64,000 nt of DNA, taken from Balanoglossus misakiensis. Lineage: Eukaryota > Hemichordata. The notes under the pieces are model-generated. The model worked only from the letters and a program-made list of their open reading frames with translations. It made no database searches and was not told the DNA's origin. Position numbers and translations under genes: made by a program. Shown in pieces: positions 40,033-50,800 of the stretch. The stretch covers positions 992,001-1,056,000 of the forward strand of contig CM082587.2 of assembly GCA_040954595.2 (NCBI GenBank). The letters run 5' to 3'. Every line of letters starts with the position of its first letter. Position 1 is the stretch's first letter.

Positions 40033-40214
40033 GTGGGAGGACACCTCATATGACACACGCCCCCCAACAGTTTTAAACTTTAAGTTACAATATTTGTTAA
40101 ACTCTGCACCTATTCTAGTTTCATGCAAGTCTTGCGAGATCATGAGAGGAAAATCATCTACTTTCTATTCTAGGTCTCGGTTTTTACTGAGATGTGGTGA
40201 TATTTTCATGAAAC

Positions 40215-42191
40215 TTAAGTTTGCATGATTTTCATGATAATACCAAGCAGCACTACTCCCAATGTTATGATTGAATTGTGGGCAGATAATGCTGCTGTGT
40301 CAACCGGTGGCACTTCTTGTGGAAAGTACATCACTCCTTTGACAGCATAGTGATCGGAAAGGTCGCGAATGACATCACTGGTGTTGCAGTCACCTGTGTC
40401 CGGATAGGCGTGTCTGGGATACGGGCTTCGTTTACAGATTTTGAAAGGATCGTCGCGCAGGCGCAAAATTTCAATTGTGGAGGTGTCGGGATCTGGAAGT
40501 AAATGATCTTTGCTGTAGGCTACATAGTCAAGCCAGCTAACAGTTGTGCCGTTACTGAAGCGCAGATCATTGCTGATTCGATCGAAAGTGTAGTTGTACA
40601 TGCCGACCAGACTTGGTTGCAATGCGTTCATTGCGTTCAAAACGTCCATCGAGTTTTGAGGATTCTGGATGGCATCAGCGTTGAAGTCACCCGCGAATAT
40701 AACTGGCTCATTCTGGGGGATATTGTACCCCTTCATGAAGTCAGATATTTCGGTCGCCTGCGCTACACGAATCACATCATACTCTTCCCCCAGAAAAGAC
40801 AGCATATGTGTGCCAAAGATGTGATATGGGCGTTTCTCTCCATTTTGTCCCTTTTCTATCTTCGCGTACATCACCCCTTTGCACTGAAAAGTTCCGCCGA
40901 TGATGTCGGGATAGTTTTCAAAAATCTTCTCACTCTCATCCAAGATAGGCCATCGGGATGCAATCACAACCCCGCCGTTCTCAACTTCTGGCAGCTGCTT
41001 AGACAGGCAACCATTTTCACCGACAGTTGCTGTAAAATGGAAACCATGGTAACTGAGCAAATCGCGGAGATCGAGTTTCCCCGAGTCTCCGAAACAGCCA
41101 CCCATGAAAAGTTCGTTGAATACGATGACGTCGATATCGGTGACGGTTTCAAGGATGCGGAAGAGCACGCGACATGTGCGTTCGCGTTGGCCGTCTTGCC
41201 AGATCGTGTACCGCAGATCGTAGATGTTGTACGTGATCATGGTCAAGATGTTGTTGGCTGTAGGGTCTGCCAATGTAACCGCTGGTTCCACTTGACATAG
41301 AACTTTCGTACCGCTAGAACAAATCTCGTCCCCGAACGATGCGTTGCAAACGTGCTCCATTCCAAATAAATCGCAATGACTTTCCTCTGCTTCACAACCA
41401 GGGACATCGTCTGCCAAGAGATGCAACAAAATGTGGTGAATGAATTCTGTGCATATGCCAAAGTTTGTTGAAACGTCCCTGCAATAATTCAGTTTATAAG
41501 AACGTAGGCCTAAATCAAAGTGTGGCAGTAACTCTGTCAAGTACACAACTTTTGTTCACCCTGACTTGCACAAAGGGCTAGGTTGGTTGCAAAAACATGC
41601 GGGGTAATAAATAAAATGCATGCATGGATAAGCTTGCGAATACGTGAGTAAACAACAATCAACATTGTTAGCTTCAAAAGAAGTGCCTATAGTACCTGCA
41701 AAATGAGCTGAGGCGGCCATTTTTTCCGGGTTCGCTCACACCTAATTTTCTGAGTGGTGTAGCGACCTAAAAATGGTTCTGAGTAGGCCTATCCCGAAAA
41801 GTGGTTTGTCCATCAGCCCACCATATTTAAGTATAAACCCGGTTTCTGGTTTGTGCCGACCCAGAAGAATGACTCGATAACACTTCGAGGTGTTTAAGTT
41901 GTTAGATGACCTTAAAGTTATGTCAACTTGGAACAAAAGCATAAACTCACACATACAAACTTACCTATCCAAACATGAGGTCGATCCACCATAGATTCAT
42001 TACATTCCGCTTTGGCTAGAAGTTGAGGAAAATTGAATAAATTAGAATAACTGTGGGTGATAAGATTTTCAAAATTTAAAACGTGATACTTAATACACAT
42101 GTAGGCTTAATTGTAAAACAATTATAATCCGCCCTTTACCTGATGACCAAATAACGCCCAGGAGGAGAACTGTGGCCGTGAACTTCAACAT
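40215..42191 (-). CDS. Secreted sphingomyelinase-C-like phosphodiesterase (EEP fold), 3 exons
   Basis: Exons (transcript order) 42191-42140, 42015-41965, 41410-40215; 1299 nt, 432 residues, phases agree. Exon 3 could in principle start upstream, but the acceptor at 41411-41412 has the best pyrimidine tract and correct phase. Residues 1-17 form a signal peptide. A short Cys-rich stretch (about 40-75) precedes the endonuclease/exonuclease/phosphatase domain: Asn96 (YNIYD), metal-binding Glu134 (FNELF), His236 (FGTHM), Asp276/Asn278 (GDFN), Asp329 (WLDY) and Asp387/His388 (SDHY). These match bacterial-type neutral sphingomyelinases, which cleave sphingomyelin to ceramide and phosphocholine. The C terminus ends in a 14-residue hydrophobic segment and a few polar residues, as in a GPI-anchor signal or tail anchor. 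It should therefore act at the outer cell surface. Substrate is inferred from family; other phosphodiester substrates are possible. Confidence 0.8.
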
Positions 42192-42690
42192 TTTTGGAGT
42201 AGATTGTATTACGCACGATATACAATCACAGTGAGCATAAAATGTTCCTTCGAAACTAATGCTTTGTTGACCTCTTGATCGAAACTTTTAACAATGCATG
42301 TACATGTAGCAGGTCACGTGCTAATCGCTGGAGGACCTTGTTTAGTCCGGTTGCATGTGCAAAATTGTTCGTTTCATTGCAATCATTTTGGTCAATACAG
42401 TTCGTTTACATATCTAAGAAATGAAGTATACATTTACTCATCAATGTTTTAGTGAATGTAAAGGATTCATTCCATTTCTTGATATGCTTCCCAACAGTAT
42501 TCCCCTAATTCGTTTGCTGCATATATTTCTGGCCCTACCAACAGCGCCCTCGTACGGTATTTAAACCCAAGATCTTTCGTTTTCACACATCTCGTTTTAT
42601 GCATAAATTATGCAATTTAGCCATTTACCACAATATATATGAGTGAAAAGAAAAAACAAGAAGCCAGAAGACAATAATATTGATATCTGT
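42192..42690. other. Intergenic gap, sphingomyelinase-like gene promoter side
   Basis: About 500 bp between the start of the sphingomyelinase-like gene and the 3' end of the FERM gene, both on the minus strand. It should hold the promoter of the former. I see no convincing TATA box or exon. Confidence 0.4.
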
Positions 42691-42700
42691 TAACACTCCT

Positions 42701-42719
42701 TTTATTCACACTTTTTATT
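42701..42719 (-). promoter_or_regulatory. Candidate poly(A) signals of the FERM gene
   Basis: Two AATAAA hexamers on the minus strand (42701-42706 and 42714-42719). No earlier convincing gene end is seen after the stop codon at 44808, so the 3' UTR would be about 2.1 kb. That explains the otherwise empty stretch 42720-44807. Confidence 0.5.
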
Positions 42720-44807
42720 TTTACAACACACAGATTCATTTTGTTATCATAATAATTACAGAATTAACTTTCCCCTGTCATTGGATAATCGTCTTGTTAA
42801 TGTTGAAAGAAAATCACAAGGCACTCTGTACACAACTCTTGTTAAATATTTCAAAAAAGGCACATGAAATTTTTGTTAGGCACACAAGGTAAAAAGTAAT
42901 GGTAGCAATAAGTCCCTTTCCACGGCATATGAAAGTATAAAATCTAACAAAATGCTAATCTAAGGATGCTCACACAGTAAGATAAAAAAAACTCTGAATG
43001 GGAACACCTGCATAAATTAATGACAATTTTAACCAAATGCACTGCAAAGTTCTAAATTGTATTTGATAGTAAATTATAACAGCGAAAGTAAAAATAAAAG
43101 GAATACTATAATTATTGAAACTGACAGCACATCTTTAGCATTTGCTCATTATTCTTATTAAAATTAATGCTTTCATTGATTCTTCAGTTCTGAACAAACA
43201 ATTTCGGCCTTCTGACATGGCATTGACAGAAAGTTGACAAAATATGTCTGCCTTACAGTTATTGAAACAACACTATGTACTTCACTCATAGACTCAAGAA
43301 TGTCTACATGATTATGACCTAAATACATAGTGTTAATTTGTGAAAGGTAGAAATGCACTCATGTATGTAACGTGATAGTTTCCTGCAAGTAGCACAATGA
43401 AAAGTGAGTCATGATTCCACATCAGAAGATGTGGAGTGCCCCATCTGTACAGGCGCCCTCTGGAGGCACAAAAGAGCCGAGTGTTCTCATCTCAAACACC
43501 ACTGTGGGGATTACATAACTGTGCGATACAGCTGCTTTGAAAGTGAATATTAAAACTATATATATCACACAAACACACTCATTTATAGTTAATTTTGAGG
43601 GTGGTTGTTAAAAGCTGGATGATGCTAATATAGCACATGTTTAAAAATCCTTAAAATTAATTGACGTAGTTCTTTTGAAAGACTATTGGTACTGTGCCAA
43701 TGTACACACTAAAACCACTATGGAGAAATAAGATGCACACATAAACACATAATATACAGTAATACAGCCCTGGCTCGCCAATTTCACTTAAAACAATGAA
43801 TTTTCACAAAAGACAGCCAACATCACTCCAAACAGAAAAATAAGCCTCCCAATTTGCCAAAATGATCCGTTTTCCCCCAAATGTCAATATTTATCTTCAC
43901 AGAAAAACAGAAAAACTACACACAGGAAAATAGTTAAAATCTGTAAACATCTACCAAAGCACTTTCTTCATAGCAGTCAATGTGATGAGGACCATCTGTA
44001 ATACACATATCATGTACATGAGGGCGATGTCAACAGCTGTAATAATAGCACAGGCCGCTGCAATGTTGAAGTGGTGTTAGAGCGCCACCAGTGCTGGCTG
44101 TTTGAAGGTATTCTGGAAGTTTTTAAGCTGTCTGACTGATCAAAGTTATCCAGAAAATAATTTGAACAACTGGGTAAGACATACCGATTGGGAAGAGACC
44201 AAAATGTGGATAAATGTCTTTGGTATTTAAGTTAAAATGATTAGTTGCAGCAAACAGTTCTCATATCTGTTGCTTGTCAAAAACATCAGTGAAGAATATT
44301 ACTTGCATAGGTAGAAAATCCACATTAAATTGTTCTGGAATGGAAAGTTTTTGGACATCGCAAACACAGGAAGACTCTCCTCCATGTGACAACTCAGGCA
44401 GTTATAGACCTCTCTTATAAATACCATGATGATAAATATGTATATTGACTTCTATAAACCTCATCCTATCTCCATTGACCTCATAGGTGTTATCGACTTC
44501 TAGGTTGTTATGTATCTATAGCTACTCAGCACCATCACATAGTTCATTATTGACTTGAAATGCTGAAATGCGTGTATATTGACCCCCAGCAGGGTAACAT
44601 CCACATTTTAAAACCCCTGGGCTGAAACTCCTGCTAACGTCTATTGTTTTTAACGTCTATTCACTATGAAAATCTGTGCCTCTCAGTTTGAAAGCTCCAT
44701 TTTGAGAAATCAATCTTCACAGATCTCTCTCTCTCTCTCTGAATCCAAATTAAGAAAATGACTGAGGCATTCTACGAAGCAACGTTTCTCTCAGACATTT
44801 TGAAATC

Positions 44808-47800
44808 CTATGCGGACAGGTCTGTATATCGTTCTGCTAGTTGGCCCTCCAATGCTGTACTTTTTGTGGTGAACATGACGTTATTCCAGGCCACGATTGC
44901 TCCTCCTTCTCCTTCCAATTGGACGTCAGTTGTCTGAAAAGGTGGACCATCTAGCTCTTCCTGTAAGCGAGAGAGGCAAAGAGAGAAAGCCATCAAAATT
45001 ACTAAAGTTAACTCAATTCTTATGAGACTGTTTCACATTGCCTCATCTTATTTTGAAATCAATCAAAAAATCCTATACACATGTTTGTAATATTACATTT
45101 GAATATCAGAAGAAAGATAGACTAACCTGAAGTATTCTGATCATTTCCAATGTAACAGCTAGCAGGTATTGAGCCTGGGATGTCTTGATATGTAGCTGAG
45201 TGGAATTATTGTTGGACACAGAATACAATTCATACATTATATACATGTTATCTTCTGCCCTCGTCCAGCTTTTGGGGGGAAAGAGAGAAAGAGAAAAAGC
45301 AAATGATCATTGCTGATGCTAAAGGGCATGTCAGAAACTCTGTAGTTGGAACAGCAAGTTGCAAGTTATTGTTCTAATAATTTCCTTCATATTTCTTCAC
45401 TTTAAAAGGGACAAAATTATCCTCTTTTTGTCTCATGGAAGAAATTGTTAATGTTGTTCTACTTGCTGAAACACACTGATTATTGGTTATTACAGCCCCT
45501 TATCACACTATGGATGTGAAATAATCCAATGACAGGATTTCTGGTACGCAGCCCCATAAAACACCACCACAAAGTCTGATCACAGTGTCTGGTGTAAAAT
45601 ATTGCACAGTGGACCACAGTCACACTCCACCACATGTTGTGGAGGAAATTTGATTGGATTAGTTGTGCCTCGTGTCATGATATCAGCCATGACCTTATGG
45701 TTTGCATCAATTGTAAAGGCCCTTGCTAACGAACAATCTTTGATAAGTTGATCTTTGATGAGAAGTGATTATCACAATGAACCCTGGCAATTCTGACCCA
45801 GTGAAGGACACACTGTGTATCAAGCTCTGTTTATCTGAATAACTGAATTGAAGTTAAATCTTGTCCATTATGAATTTTCACATTACACATATGCAGGTTG
45901 TGTTGGCAAGCCGCATTACAGCATAATGTTGTTTGATTAATTTTTCTGCTTCAGAACTGTCTACATGTACTTGCAAGTGTAACTTAGCATTCTGCATTCA
46001 ACACAATCAAACAAATTTTAAATTGAACAAGTTATCAGAATTTCCACAGCTCGTTTTCTCTTTAACCCTTTCACCCCCAGTTCCGCGTTTAGAGGTCCAA
46101 CCTTACCGTAGAAAACAAGGGGGTTCAGACTGAACCATGGTGGTGAAAGGGTTAAGAAGCCACTGCATACAACTGACGGTTTGGAAAAGCTTGATGAGAG
46201 ATTACAAGCATGGTATCAAGGGATTAGGCCAATTGCAGTGTTAAAAGCTCCTCAGCAAAGACAAGACAAGATGGCGGCTAGTTTGGATGAGCACAGCACC
46301 ACACTCAGTGGAGAAATGGAAACCAAACAGACATACCTACAGTTAGAATCCCCGGCCCCACATTTGCCTGCATATATACTGAGGACAACAGAAATTACAA
46401 CATTACATGCTTTGTAATGTTACAGCTCCACATCAATTTCCACCCAACAGTCTTGTGGTTTACAATGGTGGATTAATCCATTTTTCAGAAAAATGGGGTG
46501 AAAAGGAGTCAATGAGTCATGTCTGACGTTGACAATAAATCACCAAACCCTACACAATTGATCAGGCTACTTTTATTCAGGAATTTCAAACACTATTATT
46601 ATCATGCATTACCTTTTGACTTTCCGCCATGATACAAAGCAGGTTTTATTTGGAAGTTCAACTCGAAGCCCTCTCCGCGTCACTGCAACTGTTGCTTTTG
46701 TTCCTTCTGGTATCTGTGAAAAAAAATCCAAGAACAGCAAAGTTCAGAACTTTCCAAGTTCATTTCTCTGATAATGTTCACTGAAATTTCAAACTTTATT
46801 TGGCATTGGAACTGGACATAAACTTCTAATTACTATTCCAACTTACCGATACATATTTAGCTCTGAAGTCTCGATGTATTGTACAGTTTCTAACGATGGC
46901 TGAAGTGTAATCTTCTAAACTTTGACACAAATGAATATATTGCAGTGGTACAGGGAACTGAGGGTCACAGTTTTCTGTTTGAAACACAGAAGAAATAAAA
47001 TGTTACTTTATTCCATACTTTTAATTACTTTTATATGCATGATGTACACCCAGGGTTAATATCCTCAATTTCATTCAACATTCCAGAACTTTCCAGCAGT
47101 TTGTGCAGTGGTTTTCCAGAATTGGTCACATAGTGTTTCGTCAAAAATTGCTCATGAAGTGTGAGCTTACCGTCCAATTTTGCCTTTTGTTCTTCTGTTG
47201 GTTTCAATTTGTCTGTAATAGAACATAAAGGATGTGAAACTGTTTCTGCAAATCCAGCCAATAAAATACCGACTCTCTGTTCTGTCAAAGTGTGCCCTCT
47301 GTGGCCAGCTGAGATCAAGATCATGATGTCTCTAATTGTTCTGATGCAGCACTAATGCTACCAGCTGGCTGACAGAAAGAATAAATGCTTACCATTTTTA
47401 ATATCTGCCTTGGCTTGTGTAAACAATAATTTCAATGCAGCCTCATCATTTTTTGTCAGTAATTTCTTCTCTGCCTGGATGTCAAAGCACCATTTTTGTA
47501 TACTTAGATCTGAAAAAAAAATCAGAAATACATGTAGCTATGTGGTTGACCTTTTACCCATAATGCAATTCAACAAAGCATGAAGTTAACAAGGAGACTA
47601 AATCACAAAAGAGATTGTAATAAAAAGAGTCTCAGCCTTCTTTCATAAAAACGAACCTAAAAATAGATTTTAATTTCCTGATATAGGGTGCTTACACCCG
47701 CGTAGACAATCACAGCAGTGCAATTTTCAAAGCAACAGCTTCATGTAAAAGATACCCTGGATGACATTGTAACAGAGTGGAATGAGAAGCAGATCTATAG

Positions 47801-50800
47801 TACATGAATAACTGCTCGCTGTCTGAATTTTTATGCCAACATTTGATATGTTTGATGTTGTGTACAGCCAGTATAAACTATCATTAATATTTGTGCAAAA
47901 ACATAAAGTTGACTTGATGTCATGAATTTAAACAAAAAACTGGGCAGTCCTTAGTAGTGTCTCGACTATAATCTTGTGGCACGTACACCACTGTTGGGAT
48001 AATAATTACACATCATCGATCTGGAGGCATGATATGCGCACTATTAAATAAGGGAGGAAAGGTCACACACACTCGCCAACCATCACACACAAATACTGGA
48101 TCAATATTTAGAAACACTCCAAGGTAATTCAGATCAATATAAACAATAGATACCGATGATGGCTGGGTTTTAAAGCCATGCATCCATTATTTTCTACAAT
48201 GGCAATGTCATTTAAACAATACAGATATCCGATAACTGATCCAGTAATTTCATGTACATTGTTATATACAATATAAATTATTGGAAGAAGTGAAATGTCC
48301 CCTAGGAATTTTCTAATCATGCCATGTGCATGTGTATGATTTAAGCATTTATTTAACTTACCTGTTGCGTTTACGTCTATGATATCTATGTCTTTATATT
48401 TTCGAGTCGGGTTTTGTAACCCTTCAAATAAGCCTACATATCGTAGATTGCTGGATTTAATTCCTGCAAAAACAACCAGAAGTAAAGAAGGAAAATCAAA
48501 ATGATGCTCATTCACACATTGCCAAGAAGTTCTCAATCTAAAAATGTAGATGCTGCCCCATGATGTCTTGACTACGTAATAAGGGTGCTGGAAAATTACT
48601 GCACCTGGTTGGAGCGCTACCTCGAGCTTTTAAATCTTAATTTAAAATTTTAATTTTCTCTTACCAAGTTGTGCAGCTGCTTTCTTGAGGAGAATTTCTG
48701 CCGTTGTTGATTCTCCTGGAATTGAGACCTGGATGGGAAATACATCAAGAGAAACCACAACATGAATTTAAGATTCCACCTTATTTGTTAGTATTTATTT
48801 GTTTGTTTATTTCCAAACGTAGAGCAATGGCTTTTTTGTCAAGATTCTGATAGAGTTTATGGCTGTACGAGCTGGGATAGTGGTTGAACTGAAACGCTAC
48901 ATCACAATGCAAAGTTCAAATCGGGGTTCCAACAAATTGCCTTCTCTTTGTTCAGTGGATAAATCAATCCTGAAAGGCAGACATTTCTAGCCTACAGTAA
49001 CCACTTCATAAAACTATTGTCATGTCTTAGGATTCACACAGGACATTCAGTCGCTAAGCATATGTGTTTGCATTTGAAAAGAACAACATTTTGTCACATT
49101 CTGGTGTTTTGTTTAGCTGGAACATGTTACCTCAGGTTAACTGACATGCCCAGGCGATCTGGTTTGCAAACCAAAAGTTTCATGAAGGCGCGACATTGCA
49201 CATTTATACGATATCGGATATTTATCGTCTAGTATCGACACTAGAAAATATCGCTTATATCCTCCAGTATCGTCGAGTATCGTCTAATTTATTTCACTGG
49301 ACCTGTGCCGACCATGGCATGTTCACCAAGAAAAATATCGTCTAGTATCGTCTAATTTGAAAGTTGTTGTTTAAGTACAGTCTACTTTAACGTTTTAGAC
49401 GATACTAGACTCTAGTATCGATAGTATCGATACTATCGGATATTTTTGAGGTCCGACATAGTCAGGAAGCAGGCAAAGTTGTTGTTAAAGTACAGTCTAA
49501 TTTAACGTTTTTAGACGATACTAGACTCTAGTATCGATAGTATCGATACTATCGGATATTTTTGAGGTCCGACATAGTCGGGAAGCAGGCAAAGTTGTTG
49601 TTAAAGCACAGTATCGTCTAATTTCTTTGACTATAGACACCCTTGTCGCCCATTACATGTAAACCATCATTGGACAAATGTCGTATGCTCACCAAGAAAA
49701 ATATCCGATACTATCGATACTATCGATACTAGAGTCTAGTATCGTCTAATTTTTTTGACTAGACACCCTTGTCGCCCATTACATGTAAACCATCATTGGA
49801 CAAATGTCGTATGCTCACCAAGAAAAATATCCGATACTATCGATACTATCGATACTAGAGTCTAGTATCGTCTAATTTCTTTGACTAGACACCCTTGTCG
49901 CCCATTACATGTAAACCATCATTGGACAAATGTCGTGTGCTCACCAAGAAAAATATCCGATACTATCGATACTATCGATACTAGAGTCTAGTATCGTCTA
50001 ATTTTTTTGACTAGACACCCTTGTCGCCCATTACATGTAAACCATCATTGGACAAATGTCGTATTCTCACCAAGAAAAATATCCGATACTATCGATACTA
50101 GAGTCTAGTATCGTCTAATTTCTTTGACTAGACACCCTTGTCGCCCATTACATGTAAACCATCATTGGACAAATGTCGTATGCTCACCAAGAAAAATATC
50201 CGATACTATCGATACTATCGATACTAGAGTCTAGTATCGTCTAATTTTTTTGACTAGACACCCTTGTCGCCCATTACATGTAAACCATCAGTGGACACAT
50301 GTGGCAAAGTTGTTGTTAAAGTACAGTCTAGTTTAACGTTTTAGACAATACTAGACTCTAGTATCGATAGTATCGATACTATCGGATATTTTTGAGGTCC
50401 GACATAGTCGGGAGGCAGGCAAAGTTGTTGTTAAAGTACAGTCTAGTTTAACGTTTTAGACGATACTAGACTCTAGTATCGATAGTATCGATACTATCGG
50501 ATATTTTTGAGGTCCGACATACTCGGGAAGCAGGCAAAGTTGTTGTTAAAGTAAAGTCTAGTTTAACGTTTTAGACGATACTAGACTCTAGTATCGATAG
50601 TATCGATACTATCGGATATTTTTGAGGTCTGACATAGTCGGGAAGCAGGCAAAGTTGTTGTTAAAGTAAAGTCTACTTTAACGTTTTAGACGATACTAGA
50701 CTCTAGTATCGATAGTATCGATACTATCGGATATTTTTGAGGTCTGACATAGTCGGGAAGCAGGCAAAGTTGTTGTTAAAGTACAGTCTAGTTTAACGTT

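Noticed and set aside
40503-41300. 265-codon plus-strand open frame
   Set aside because: It lies exactly antisense to the well-supported third exon of the sphingomyelinase-like gene and has no motif of its own.
41411-41546. N-terminal extension of the sphingomyelinase-like exon 3 frame
   Set aside because: The stretch does not start with a signal peptide, and its upstream acceptor near 41484 has the wrong phase for exon 2. The acceptor at 41411 joins in phase.
48866-48938. tRNA-like A box (TGGGATAGTGG) and B box (GTTCAAATC) at nearly tRNA spacing
   Set aside because: The T arm does not pair (only two of five pairs form), and no acceptor stem is present. At best it is a decayed tRNA-derived SINE; there is no second copy in the window to confirm that.
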